In this document: positions 1-8,200 of the stretch, in pieces
Layout: each line of letters starts with the position of its first letter
Position numbering within the stretch: the first letter of the stretch is position 1
Source of the DNA: an uncultured Collinsella sp.
Lineage (GTDB): Bacteria > Actinomycetota > Coriobacteriia > Coriobacteriales > Coriobacteriaceae
NCBI GenBank assembly: GCA_900544065.1
Contig: UQTR01000027.1
Location: 1-21,379 of the forward strand
DNA: 21,379 bases
Direction of reading: 5' to 3'
The notes under the pieces: generated by a model
Told to the model about the DNA's origin: nothing
Seen by the model: the letters and a program-made list of their open reading frames with translations, nothing else
Databases searched by the model: none
Position numbers and translations under genes: made by a program

Positions 1-93
1 GCCTTGAAGCGAAGCGGCATTGACCTTCTGGTCATGCCGCTGAAGCTGAAAGGCAGATTGCCGCTCTGGCGGGTTTGCAGCGTCGAGCCGTTA
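1..93 (-). repeat. Structured 3' element after the SIS gene, copy A (cut by window edge)
   Basis: Read on the minus strand, this follows the stop codon of the SIS-domain gene. Positions 54-93 match 5216-5255 without gaps at 33 of 40 positions. Six of the seven mismatches lie in the central 12 nt (61-72), which can fold as CCGC-tctg-GCGG. The conserved part includes gtttgcagcgtcga (73-86). Outside the box, 1-25 and 30-54 form a long imperfect stem around the loop ttct. The other copy lies directly after mfd, so this looks like a dispersed 3' element or terminator-associated repeat. Function is unknown. Confidence 0.6.
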
Positions 94-116
94 CGCGGTT
101 TGGTAAAACCGCGTAA
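91..116 (-). terminator. Perfect 11-bp hairpin at the end of the SIS gene
   Basis: Arms 91-101 (ttacgcggttt) and 106-116 pair perfectly around a 4-nt loop, directly after the TAG stop of the minus-strand SIS gene. No long T-tract follows, so it may be a weak or Rho-assisted terminator, an RNA 3' stabiliser, or part of the neighbouring 3' element. Confidence 0.45.
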
Positions 117-1109
117 CTAATACTCAAGCTTCCACATGTAGCGGCGCGTCATGTAGTCCTTATGGGTGACGGCAGAGAGTGCGCGCATGTAGACGTTGTT
201 GAGGATCGGGGCAAAGATCAGGTGGTTGAAGTACTCGCTCACGCTGTCCTTGATGTCGTTGAGGCCGAGCTCCTTGGCGTCGAGCTGATAGACGCGCTCG
301 CCACCGTACTGGTTGACGAAGCGGATGCCGCGCTCGTCGTTGCAGCGGCTGCGTCCGACGCTGATGAGCTGGAACAGCGAGGTGCGCTTGTCCAGGATCT
401 CGAAGGGGCCGTGGAAGAAGTCGCAGGTGTTGATGGTGCAGGAATCGATCTGCAGCATCTCCTGCACGTTGCAGATGCTAAAGACGTAGGCGGCACCAAA
501 GAGCGGGCCCTGGGCCATGACGTTGATGCAGGGCTTGTCGGCGTTCTGCTCGGCCCACTTGGCAGCGAGCGGACGGGTGTACTCGACGGCCTTGCGATAG
601 ATGGGGTCGACCAAGTCGAACGCGGCCATAGCGGTCTCGTACTCGGCATAGCCCTCGATCTGCTGCGTAAGCTCCATGGCGATCATGGTCACGACGGCGG
701 AGTTGGTGCGGCCCATGCAGGACTCGTCGACGGCCAGGCTGTCGTACTGGATCTTGTAGTCGCAGACCTCGGTGAGGGCGGACTCGTCAACATAGATGGC
801 GATGGTGCTGGCGCCGTGGTCCTTGGCGACCTGGGCGGCGACGATGGTCTCCTTGGTGCCGCGCATGGACACGACGACGGCCAGGGTGTTCTCGTTGACG
901 TAGGCAGGGGTTGCGTGCACGAACTCGTTGCTGGTGTAGCTGGAGCTCACGACCTGCGTGGCCTCGTGCTCCATAAAGTACTGGGCAGGATAGTTGCCGC
1001 CGTTGGATCCGCCGGCGCCAATCCACACGACGCGCTTGATGCCGCCCTTGTCTGCCTTGTCAGCCAAAACCTGGGAGACGACGTCCTTAACCTGTTCCTG
1101 AGTAGTCAT
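117..1109 (-). CDS. SIS-domain sugar-phosphate deglycase/isomerase, FrlB-like
   Basis: A 330-residue protein of the two-SIS-domain family that binds phosphosugars. The first SIS phosphate loop is visible as GAGGS (residues 31-35). The second SIS half carries CDFFHGPFEIL, the E/HGP signature of GlmS C-terminal domains and fructosamine-6-phosphate deglycases, and the C-terminus RRYMWKLEY resembles the RRYxxxxxEY end of FrlB. FrlB cleaves fructoselysine-6-phosphate to glucose-6-phosphate and lysine in the cytoplasm, so a role in Amadori-product or related aminosugar use is plausible, but the exact substrate cannot be read from sequence. The ATG is preceded by an AGAAAGG ribosome site about 10 nt upstream. 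It is divergent from a GntR/UTRA regulator, its likely repressor. No kinase or transporter of an frl operon is visible within the window, and hairpins follow the stop codon, so it may be monocistronic. Confidence 0.85.
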   Translation of the reverse strand: MTTQEQVKDVVSQVLADKADKGGIKRVVWIGAGGSNGGNYPAQYFMEHEATQVVSSSYTSNEFVHATPAYVNENTLAVVVSMRGTKETIVAAQVAKDHGASTIAIYVDESALTEVCDYKIQYDSLAVDESCMGRTNSAVVTMIAMELTQQIEGYAEYETAMAAFDLVDPIYRKAVEYTRPLAAKWAEQNADKPCINVMAQGPLFGAAYVFSICNVQEMLQIDSCTINTCDFFHGPFEILDKRTSLFQLISVGRSRCNDERGIRFVNQYGGERVYQLDAKELGLNDIKDSVSEYFNHLIFAPILNNVYMRALSAVTHKDYMTRRYMWKLEY

Positions 1110-1144
1110 CGTGCATCAGCCTTTCTTCTCGTTTGATGCTCTCG

Positions 1145-1197
1145 ATAGCATACAAGTTACATACATGTTTTGGTTATGTCGACTAGTTGTATGCTAT
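1145..1197. promoter_or_regulatory. Operator-like inverted repeat in the SIS gene promoter region
   Basis: An 11-bp sequence, atagcatacaa (1145-1155), occurs inverted at 1187-1197 with 31 bp between. The left site extends to gcatacaagttacatac (1148-1164), which recurs with one change at 1287-1303. Placement between the divergent SIS and gntR genes suggests binding sites for the adjacent GntR/UTRA protein. No clear sigma-70 promoter for the SIS gene could be assigned inside this AT-rich stretch. Confidence 0.6.
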
Positions 1198-1257
1198 ATT
1201 TATCTTAGAAATTTTGCTGATGCGGTTTTCGATAGCTAGCTACCAGCGGTTTTGTTG

Positions 1258-1303
1258 TTGTATTGAATACATGCTTGATTAGATACGCATACAAGTTAGA
1301 TAC
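1258..1303 (+). promoter_or_regulatory. gntR promoter with overlapping operator-like site
   Basis: A candidate -35 (TTGTAT, 1258-1263) and -10 (TAGATA, 1280-1285) are separated by 16 bp. The site gcatacaagttagatac (1287-1303) starts just after the -10, over the expected transcription start, and matches 1148-1164 at 16 of 17 positions. That layout is typical of autorepression. Promoter strength and regulator identity are inferred. Confidence 0.55.
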
Positions 1304-1314
1304 AGGTTGATCGC

Positions 1315-2037
1315 ATGAACGCTTCGTCTAAAAAGAAACTGGCCCAATACGAGCGCTTGGCGGGTACGCTTCGCGACCGCATCGCCGCCGGCATCTACGC
1401 ACGCGGAGACAAGCTGCCGTCCGAGATGGAGCTCATGGACGAATCGGGGCTGTCGCGCAGCACCGTGCGCCACGCCCTTAAGGTGCTCGTTGATGAGGGC
1501 CTGGTGCGCACCGAGCGCGGGCGTGGCGCCTTTGTGGCCGACACGCCCGCGCTCCACGAGAACAACCTGGTGTTTTCGAGCTATACCAAGCAGGTCGAAG
1601 GCCAGGGCATGAAGCCCACCACGCGCACCGTGGATTCGGGCTTTGCCAAGGCGGCCGGCAGCATAGCTAAGTTCTTTGACGCCGCCGTGGGCAGCAAGCT
1701 CGTCAAACTTGTCCGCCTGCGCTACCTGGACGACGCGCCGCTGTGCCTGGAGACCACCTACCTGCCGCCAAGCTTCGAGGCACTCATCGATCGCGATATC
1801 AACGGTTCGCTCTACGCCACGCTGCGACAGGAGTTCCATCGCGCGCCGGCACAGGGGCATAAGACCTTTGAGGTGTGCTACGCCTCGCAAAACGAGGCGT
1901 TTTTGCTCAACGTTGAGCGCGGGCAGGCGCTGATCCTGATCACCGACTACGTCTACGACACCGACGGCCGCCCGCTCCACGTCTCCAAGCGCATCCAGCG
2001 CACCGACCGCGCCAAATACACCGAGCCCATCGGCTAG
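1315..2037 (+). CDS. GntR-family (HutC/UTRA) transcriptional regulator
   Basis: A 240-residue one-component regulator. Residues about 10-75 form the GntR winged helix, with the hallmark LPSEMELMDESGLSRSTVR and the wing EGLVRTERGRGAFV. Residues about 95-235 fit a UTRA ligand-binding domain, the chorismate-lyase-like fold that senses sugar phosphates or similar metabolites. It is the only plus-strand gene in the window and diverges from the SIS-domain gene, so it probably represses that gene and itself until a substrate-derived effector appears. This is supported by copies of gcatacaagtta-type sites near both transcription starts. FrlR, the GntR/UTRA regulator of frl operons, is the closest functional analogy, but the ligand is not known here. 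The start codon has only a modest ribosome site (CAGG about 9 nt upstream). Confidence 0.92.
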   Translation: MNASSKKKLAQYERLAGTLRDRIAAGIYARGDKLPSEMELMDESGLSRSTVRHALKVLVDEGLVRTERGRGAFVADTPALHENNLVFSSYTKQVEGQGMKPTTRTVDSGFAKAAGSIAKFFDAAVGSKLVKLVRLRYLDDAPLCLETTYLPPSFEALIDRDINGSLYATLRQEFHRAPAQGHKTFEVCYASQNEAFLLNVERGQALILITDYVYDTDGRPLHVSKRIQRTDRAKYTEPIG

Positions 2038-2052
2038 CGCACCAAACGAGGC

Positions 2053-2090
2053 AAACCGTACCTAATGAACGTTTTACCTGCGGTTTTATT
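2053..2090 (+). terminator. Possible weak terminator of gntR
   Basis: AAACCG (2053-2058) can pair with CGGTTT (2081-2086), followed by TATT, a short distance after the gntR stop. The stem is short and the loop is large. The right half (acctgcggttttattaa, 2076-2092) recurs with one mismatch at 2245-2261 inside the large palindrome. Confidence 0.3.
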
Positions 2091-2187
2091 AAATCTCAAG
2101 CCAGCATGGCACAAATGCCAACATCGCCTGGCAATACGCGCCGTCCAAGCTCAACTGTTCCTGCTCAGAATATCCAGTACCGCAAAT

Positions 2188-2310
2188 CTAAGTGAGTAGA
2201 CTTTTCGTGACCTGTCGAGCACACCAAAAACTGTCACCTCTGTGACCTGCGGTTTTACTAAGGCAGATACGCCTTGTGCTCGACCTGCGCCAAAAAGTCT
2301 ACTCACTTAG
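2188..2310. repeat. 123-bp multi-branched palindromic element
   Basis: The ends are an 18-bp perfect inverted repeat, 2188-2205 (ctaagtgagtagactttt) against 2293-2310. Inside it, 2214-2223 (gtcgagcaca) pairs with 2275-2284. Inside that again are two small hairpins, 2233-2237 with 2242-2246 (loop ctct) and 2260-2264 with 2271-2275. The whole can fold as a closed stem leading to a branched loop. It has no ORF of note and lies between convergent gntR and the GNAT gene. It could be a MITE-like insertion, a dispersed palindromic repeat, or a structured RNA. No target-site duplication was evident at the ends. Confidence 0.7.
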
Positions 2311-2314
2311 TTCG

Positions 2315-2348
2315 AATCGAAGCCAAACGGACCCAAATCGAAGCCAAA
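2315..2348. repeat. Short direct repeat, 13 bp at 21-bp spacing
   Basis: aatcgaagccaaa occurs at 2315-2327 and 2336-2348, exactly two helical turns apart. It lies beside the 123-bp palindrome. The rest of 2311-2433 shows no gene. Its last part (aaataaacctgtccctaa, about 2420-2437) resembles in style sequences often seen in dispersed palindromic repeats, which is a recollection rather than a match that could be tested. Confidence 0.4.
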
Positions 2349-2433
2349 TTAAGCCCATCCGCATCAAAAGACGCGTGAATCCGTACTTCTCGCGGTGGAT
2401 TGACGCTACAAAGCGGCCAAAATAAACCTGTCC

Positions 2434-3015
2434 CTAAATGGTAGGTTTGGGAAGGTCGGGGAACCAGGTTGGTTTGGGTTGGTTGGGTGTGCGCTCGGCC
2501 AGGACCAGCTCCATCCAGCACATGTCGTACCAGCGGCCGAACTTTTGGGCGCAGCGGTCGAAGGCGCCCACCAGGCGATACCCCATATGGGCATGGAAAT
2601 CCTGACTGTTGTGCGTCAGACACTCGTCGTCCTTATCGTGCGGCACGGCAATGAGCGCGCACATGTTGGTGATGCCCATCGCGACCAGGCATTGCTTGAG
2701 CGCGTCATGCAGCTTGCGACCCAGCCCGCCATGGCGCACATCGCGTGCCAGGTAGATCGACGTCTCGACCGACCAGTCGTATGCCTCGCGGCTGTTAAGC
2801 GGACTCACGTAGGCATAGCCTACCGGACGCCCGTCCAACTCCATCACCAGATACGGATAGCGCTTGAGCGTACGCTCAATACGCCCGGCGAACTCCTCAA
2901 CGCTCGGCACCGCGTATTCGCAGGTTATCGCCGTCTGGCGCACATACGGCTCATAGATGGCAAGCAGCGCTGGCGCATCATCGGGCGTCGCCAGGCGAAT
3001 CGTCGGCTCGGACAT
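2434..3015 (-). CDS. GNAT acetyltransferase, phosphinothricin-acetyltransferase-like
   Basis: A 193-residue single-domain GNAT enzyme that would transfer acetyl from acetyl-CoA to an amine. The sequence fits the COG1247 PAT/MddA-type subfamily: IRLATPDDAPALLAIYEPYV at the N-terminus, then WSVETSIYLARDVRHGGLGR (81-100), the acetyl-CoA motif A with its R/HxxGxGR-like loop, and FHAHMGYRLVG towards the end. Members detoxify phosphinothricin or acetylate methionine sulfoximine-like compounds, but the true substrate is open. The start chosen is the ATG at 3015, preceded by a GA-rich ribosome site. A longer reading frame would begin inside the upstream gene's terminator. The last ~18 residues are proline-rich (TPNQPKPTWFPDLPKPTI), outside the usual domain, and appear to be translated from a low-complexity intergenic-type sequence. 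Confidence 0.85.
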   Translation of the reverse strand: MSEPTIRLATPDDAPALLAIYEPYVRQTAITCEYAVPSVEEFAGRIERTLKRYPYLVMELDGRPVGYAYVSPLNSREAYDWSVETSIYLARDVRHGGLGRKLHDALKQCLVAMGITNMCALIAVPHDKDDECLTHNSQDFHAHMGYRLVGAFDRCAQKFGRWYDMCWMELVLAERTPNQPKPTWFPDLPKPTI

Positions 3016-3043
3016 CTCGGCCACACAACCCCTCTCCCTCAAA

Positions 3044-3084
3044 AGCAAAGGCCGCCCTGCGCCAAACCCAGGCGCAGGGCGGCC
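3044..3084 (-). terminator. Intrinsic terminator of the threonine aldolase gene
   Basis: A 14-bp perfect GC-rich stem, 3050-3063 with 3071-3084, has a 7-nt loop and is followed on the minus strand by TTTGCTTTT. It lies 19 nt after the threonine aldolase stop codon and separates that gene from the GNAT gene. Confidence 0.88.
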
Positions 3085-3102
3085 CCTCGTCATTACGTCA
3101 AG

Positions 3103-4128
3103 CTACAGGACAGCCGCCAACGCGTCGATGTCCTCCTGCGTCGTGGCCCAGCTGGTGCAAAAGCGCACCACCGTATGGGTCTCGTCGTACTTTTCCCAGT
3201 ACTCGATCGAAGCATGCTCACGAATGCGGGCCATATCCTCGTTGGGCAGAATCACAAACTGCTGGTTTGTGGGCGCCTCCAAAAAGAACTGGTAGCCGCG
3301 CTCGTGCAGCACTCGACGAAGCGCCTGAGCCGTCTCGATCGCCTGGCGACCAATCTCAAAATACAGGCCGTCGGTAAAGAGCGCCTCAAACTGCACGCCC
3401 GTCAGGCGACCCTTGGCCAACAGCGCGCCGTGCTGCTTAATGCGCGGAATGGGATGCGCCGGAGCGTGCATGCCGCAAAACACCACGGCCTCGCCGCAAA
3501 GCGCGCCGCACTTGGTGCCGCCGATGTAGAACACGTCGCACAGCTGCGCCAGCTCGGGCAGGGTAATGTCGCACTCATCGGCCGCCAGCGCATAGGCCAG
3601 GCGGGCGCCATCCACAAACAGCGGAATCTCGCGCTTCTGGCACACCGCGTGAATCGCCGCGAGCTCGGCCTTGGAGTACAGCGTGCCGTACTCGGTCGAT
3701 AGGCTCACGTACACGGCACCCGGGAACACCGTGTGCTCGTAGCTCTCGTTTTCGTAGAACACCTGGATATAGTTCTCGAGGTCCTCGGCGTGCATCTTGC
3801 CCTCGTAGCCGGGGATGGTGAGCACCTTGTGGCCGCCAAACTCGATGGCGCCCGCCTCGTGACAGGCGACGTGGCCGGTCTCGGCGGCAACAACGCCCTC
3901 GTAGGGCGCAAGCAGCATGTCAATCACCGTCGCGTTGGCCTGCGTGCCGCCCACCAGAAAAAACACGTCGGCATCGGGGGCCTGACAGGCCTCGCGGATA
4001 AGCTGCTTGGCACGCTCGGTGTGCGCATCGGTACCGTAGCCGGGCTGCGGCTCCATATTGGTGTCGACGAGCGCCTGCAGCACTGCCGGATGTGCGCCGT
4101 GGGAATAATCGTTGTTAAACGCGAGCAT
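3103..4128 (-). CDS. Low-specificity L-threonine aldolase (PLP-dependent)
   Basis: A 341-residue fold-type I PLP enzyme of the threonine aldolase/beta-eliminating lyase family, expected to split L-threonine or L-allo-threonine into glycine and acetaldehyde in the cytoplasm. Visible family landmarks are the N-terminal NDYSHGAHPAVLQAL, GGTQAN (60-65, phosphate-binding loop), ETGHVACHEAGAIE (83-96, with the histidine that stacks on PLP), FVDGARL (171-177, Asp binding the pyridine nitrogen) and YIGGTKCGALCGE (201-213, with Lys206 as the Schiff-base lysine). Length is normal for the family. GAGAGG lies about 6 nt before the ATG. The gene follows the PAP2 gene by 45 bp on the same strand, so the two may be cotranscribed, and it ends in a strong terminator. 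Confidence 0.93.
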   Translation of the reverse strand: MLAFNNDYSHGAHPAVLQALVDTNMEPQPGYGTDAHTERAKQLIREACQAPDADVFFLVGGTQANATVIDMLLAPYEGVVAAETGHVACHEAGAIEFGGHKVLTIPGYEGKMHAEDLENYIQVFYENESYEHTVFPGAVYVSLSTEYGTLYSKAELAAIHAVCQKREIPLFVDGARLAYALAADECDITLPELAQLCDVFYIGGTKCGALCGEAVVFCGMHAPAHPIPRIKQHGALLAKGRLTGVQFEALFTDGLYFEIGRQAIETAQALRRVLHERGYQFFLEAPTNQQFVILPNEDMARIREHASIEYWEKYDETHTVVRFCTSWATTQEDIDALAAVL

Positions 4129-4173
4129 GGCAATCCTCTCTTACCAGGTATCGGCCAGATGATTCAAACGGAG

Positions 4174-5037
4174 CTATTGTACGCCGTTGGGATAGGCAAT
4201 GCGCGCGGCAAGGCACTCAAGCGCCAGCACCAGGGCAAAGCCGCAGCTCACATCGCTCAAAAAATGCGCTCCGATCACGATGCGGCCAAAGGCGACGAAC
4301 GCTGCAACAACAACCGCCGCCCAAAAGATTACACGGCGACGCGAAGGTTTTTCCGTAAAGGCTGCCGCGGGAAGCCCGGCGAGCATAAGGCCGATCGCCG
4401 CGTGCGCCGTGTGTCCGCTCGCAAACGACTTGAACCCGTCCTTGATCACGCCGGCGGCGATATAGCTCCACTTGTCGGGGTTGCCAATCACCCACCACGG
4501 CTGAAAATTGAGCCCCGGCGTGACCTCGATCACGCGCATGCGCGGGCGCGACCACAGCGGTTTGACGATCACGTTGAGGATGATGGCTTGGGCAACCCAC
4601 ACGGCAAGCACCATCAGCGCCCAGCGCGTGAGCTCGTCGGGCTCGGTCGCGCGCGTGAGGCGATAGACGATAAGGTTGGCAGCGATGACCAGCACAAACG
4701 TCAGCACCAACTGAGCCGCGATGAGTTTGCCGCCAACCCTCAGGGACGAAACGATCTCGTAGCCGGTCAGACCCACGTTGACGAGGATGCCGAGCACGGC
4801 GAGCCATTTGCTCCCCCTGGAGTCGGGACGCACCGCGCGCACGAGCATAACACCCGCGACGCTCGCCGTCAGCTCAAACGGCAACTCGCCGGCGGCCTCG
4901 ATAAAGCGGCCGTACATGCTGCCGATGTTGAACAGCGCACTCGAGATTTGATAATCAAAGAAGCTGCCCACGCCCAGACAAAGGCACAGAACAACTGCGA
5001 TAATGGCGACATCTTTCTTATAGATGTATCCGAACAT
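4174..5037 (-). CDS. PAP2-family membrane phosphatase
   Basis: A 287-residue integral membrane protein with about six hydrophobic segments. The three phosphatidic-acid-phosphatase motifs are recognisable: KPLWSRPRMR (159-168, a shortened K-to-RP spacing), SFASGHTAH (204-212, with the catalytic-site His209) and GRIVIGAHFLSD (251-262, with Arg252, His258 and Asp262). Such enzymes dephosphorylate lipid phosphates such as phosphatidic acid, PGP or undecaprenyl pyrophosphate, and the substrate cannot be told here. The ATG at 5037 was chosen because AAAGGA lies just upstream and the protein then starts MFGYIYKKDVAIIAVV, leading into the first membrane segment. A longer frame starts 13 codons earlier without support. 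It may be the first gene of a two-gene unit with the threonine aldolase. Confidence 0.88.
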   Translation of the reverse strand: MFGYIYKKDVAIIAVVLCLCLGVGSFFDYQISSALFNIGSMYGRFIEAAGELPFELTASVAGVMLVRAVRPDSRGSKWLAVLGILVNVGLTGYEIVSSLRVGGKLIAAQLVLTFVLVIAANLIVYRLTRATEPDELTRWALMVLAVWVAQAIILNVIVKPLWSRPRMRVIEVTPGLNFQPWWVIGNPDKWSYIAAGVIKDGFKSFASGHTAHAAIGLMLAGLPAAAFTEKPSRRRVIFWAAVVVAAFVAFGRIVIGAHFLSDVSCGFALVLALECLAARIAYPNGVQ

Positions 5038-5147
5038 GCTTTCCTTTCGATGGGGCGAAGGGCAGTCAACCTGCAATGTGGGTGAGACGAAGATGGCTTT
5101 GTCCCGTAAATACCCTTACAGGTTGAGCATAAGTAAGCGAAAACGTT

Positions 5148-5255
5148 CCATTTGTGGCAAGGTGGCCCGAAGGAGGAGGGAAGCGTACTTGCGTACGCGA
5201 CCGACGAGTGAGGGTCAGATTGCCCAAATGGGGCGTTTGCAGCGTCGACCCGTTA
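5148..5255 (-). repeat. Structured 3' element after mfd, copy B
   Basis: The box 5216-5255 is the partner of 54-93: conserved cagattg, a variable 12-nt hairpin block (5223-5234), conserved gtttgcagcgtcga (5235-5248) and ccgtta, whose last three bases are the mfd TAA stop read in reverse. Arms 5148-5160 and 5220-5231 pair (ccatttg...caaatgg type, with one bulge) and enclose a smaller perfect stem, gcgtac (5183-5188) with gtacgc (5193-5198). On the minus strand the outer stem is followed by AACGTTTTCGC, so it may act as the mfd terminator. Confidence 0.6.
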
Positions 5256-8200
5256 GTCGTCGTCGCTCGCACCCAATTGCTGCAGCAGCATGAGTGCCGC
5301 GGCCACCGGGCCGGTGCCGTCGTTGGCGTCGAGGCCGCGGCCCAGGCCGCTGCCCGCGCCAGCGCCCGCCTTGTAGGGCACCGACAGCTTGCGGCTCTTG
5401 GGGAAGTTCACCGCGCCATAGCGGGTCTTAAGCTCAAAGGCGACCTTCTTGGGCACGTCGACGCCCAAAAACGTGATGCGGCCGCCACTGAGCGTGACGC
5501 TCTCGAGCCTCAGGCGCTCGCCACGGATACGGATGCGCGCGCGATTGAACAGGTTGAGCCCCGCCAACGGCAGCTCACCGTGCGCAGCCTCGGTCTCCTC
5601 CTGCACCTCGTCGATACTCTCCAGGTCCTCAGCCGCCGCGAGCTTTCGGTACACGAGCACGCGCTGATCCACGGCCGGCATGTACTCCTCGGACAGGAAG
5701 TAGTCGGCCGGAAGGTTAATGCCCACGCTCGCGGCCTCCACGCCGGCATCGTCGTCCCCGCGCGCCTCGGCCACGGCCTGTCCCAGCATCTGCGTAAACA
5801 GGTCAAAGCCCACGCTCGACAGATTGCCGTGCTGCTCGGCGCCCATGAGCGAGCCGGCGCCGCGAATCTCCAGGTCGCGCATGGCGATGCGCATGCCACT
5901 GCCCAGGTCCTGGAACTCGGAAAGCGCAGTGAGACGCGCCGTGGCCTCCTCGGTAAGCGGCAGCTCGCCCGGGAACATAAAGTACGCGTAGGCTTGCGTG
6001 GCCGAACGGCCCACACGGCCCTTGAGCTGGTAAAGCTGCGCCAGGCCCAAGCGCTGCGAATCCTCGATAATAAGCGTGTTGGCGGTCGCGTTATCGATGC
6101 CACTCTCCACGATGGTCGTGGCGATAAGCACGTCGATCTTCTTGGTCGCGAACTCGATCATCACGTCCTCGACCTCGCGCGGGCTCATCTTGCCGTGTGC
6201 CACGCCCACGCGCGCCTCGGGCGCGGCCTCGTGCACGCGCGCCACGGCATCGTCGATGGTCTTGACGCGGTTGGACACGTAATACACCTGACCGCCGCGG
6301 CCCACCTCCAGGCGAATCGCCGCACTCACCACGTCGGGGTCGTACTCCCCCACGTGCACGATCACGGGACGACGCCCGGTCGGCGGCGTGGTGATCAGGC
6401 TCATGTCGCGCACGCCACTCGTGGCCATCTGCATGGTTCGCGGAATAGGCGTTGCCGAGAGTGTGAGCACGTCGATTTGCTCGCGCAGGTTTTTGAGCTG
6501 CTCCTTGTGCTGCACACCAAAGCGCTGCTCCTCGTCGATGATCACCATGCCCAGGTTCTTGGGGTTCACATCGGCAGAAAGCAAGCGGTGCGTTCCGATC
6601 AGCACATCAATCGTGCCCTCGGCAAACGCCTTGAGCGCGCGCTTTTGCTGCGCCGGGGTGCGGAAGCGGCTGAGCACCTCGACCTCCAGGCCAAACGGGG
6701 CAAAGCGCTCAAAGAATGTCTCGTAGTGCTGTTGGGCCAGAATGGTCGTGGGGCAGAGCACCATGACCTGGCGGCCGGAGTCCACGCACTTAAAGGCTGC
6801 GCGCAGGGCGACCTCGGTCTTGCCGAAACCCACGTCGCCGCACAGCAGGCGGTCCATGGGCTTGGGCGCCTCCATGTCTGCCTTGATGTCGGCGATAGCC
6901 TCCAGCTGGTCGCGTGTCTCGTCGTAGGGGAAGCTCTCCTCCATCTCGATCTGCTCGGGCGTATCGGGCGGACAGGCGATACCGGTAATCGACGAGCGGC
7001 GCGTATAGAGGTCGACCAGGTCAAACGCCAGCTTTTTGGCATTCTTGCGCGCCTTGTTGGTGGCCCGCGTCCAGTCGGCGGTGTTGAGCCTGGTCAAGCG
7101 CGGTTTATCGCCGTCGGGACCAACGTAGCGCGTAATGCGGTCAACCTGCTCCAGCGGCACGTAGAGCTTGTCGCCATCGGCATATTCCAGCAAAAAGTAG
7201 TCGCGTTCCTTGCCGCCCACTTCCTGACGCGCGATCTCGCTAAAGAGCGCGATGCCGTGGGTAGCGTGCACCACGTAGTCGCCCGGTTTAAATGGGAAGG
7301 TGATCTGCGTAATGTCAACCTTGCGGCGGCTGCGCGCGCGGTTGGCATCCATGCGGGCGTTGAGGTCGGCAATCGAGAATACGGCCAGGTTGGCATCGGG
7401 CACCACCACGCCCTGCGGCAAGGCAGCATCGACAAAGGTCACGCGTCCGCGCGAGATGGTGGGCACGGCGGCACCGGCGGCAGCCTGGGCGGCACCCGCC
7501 TCGAGCGAGCGGGCGTTGAGCGCATCGGCCTTACGCTCGCGAATGGAAGCATGGGCCTCCTGGCGTGCGGCACGGTCGGCGGAATCCGCCGCTGCCACGC
7601 GCACGCGGTCGCCGATAGCGCCGGCATTTTCGGGCGCGGCGGTCAGCGATTCCTCAAAGGTAATGCCCTCGTCGCCAAAGGTGAGCTCCATCGACTCGCG
7701 CGCACCGCGGTCGGGGATGGCAAACACGCAGGCATAGCGCTTGCCCACGACCTCCTGGATGCGCGTCATAAAGCGATTGTCCGAGCCCGCAATGGCCGGC
7801 TGCTCAATCTTGAGCTCTGCCGTCACCGCACCGCCGGCACGAATCAGGCTCACATAGTTCAGGCGCTGCTGAGCACCAAAATCGAGCTGCTGGGCACGCA
7901 CATACAGGCCGTCCAGACGGTCGACCCCCGCCTCGCCGGCACGTGCCTCGATATCCTCGTAGGCGCGCAGGCAATCGTCGAACAGCGAGCGCGGCTCGGA
8001 CAGCACTACGAGCGCCTTGCCGCTCACATGCGAAAGCGGGCTCACGGTCTGGCCGTACATCACCGGCAAAAAGCGGTCGAGCTCAGGCGTGACGATGCGC
8101 GCATCCACCATCTCGAGCAGCGCCGCCAACTTGCTGTCGTCCTGGCTGGCGCGGTAGAGCGCCACATGCATGTTGTGAACGGCCTCGTCGGTAAGCGCCA

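Noticed and set aside
162..1136. 324-codon plus-strand frame opposite the SIS gene
   Set aside because: Low-complexity Val/Asp/Gly/Leu composition and full overlap with a well-supported gene.
2303..2623. 106-codon minus-strand frame across the palindrome edge
   Set aside because: It overlaps the GNAT gene in another frame and reads through direct repeats, with no homology recognised.
3016..3093. N-terminal extension of the GNAT gene
   Set aside because: The extra 26 codons would be encoded by the aldolase terminator hairpin, and the domain starts at the downstream ATG.
3733..5085. 450-codon plus-strand frame opposite PAP2 and the aldolase
   Set aside because: It spans two supported genes on the other strand and has no domain signature.
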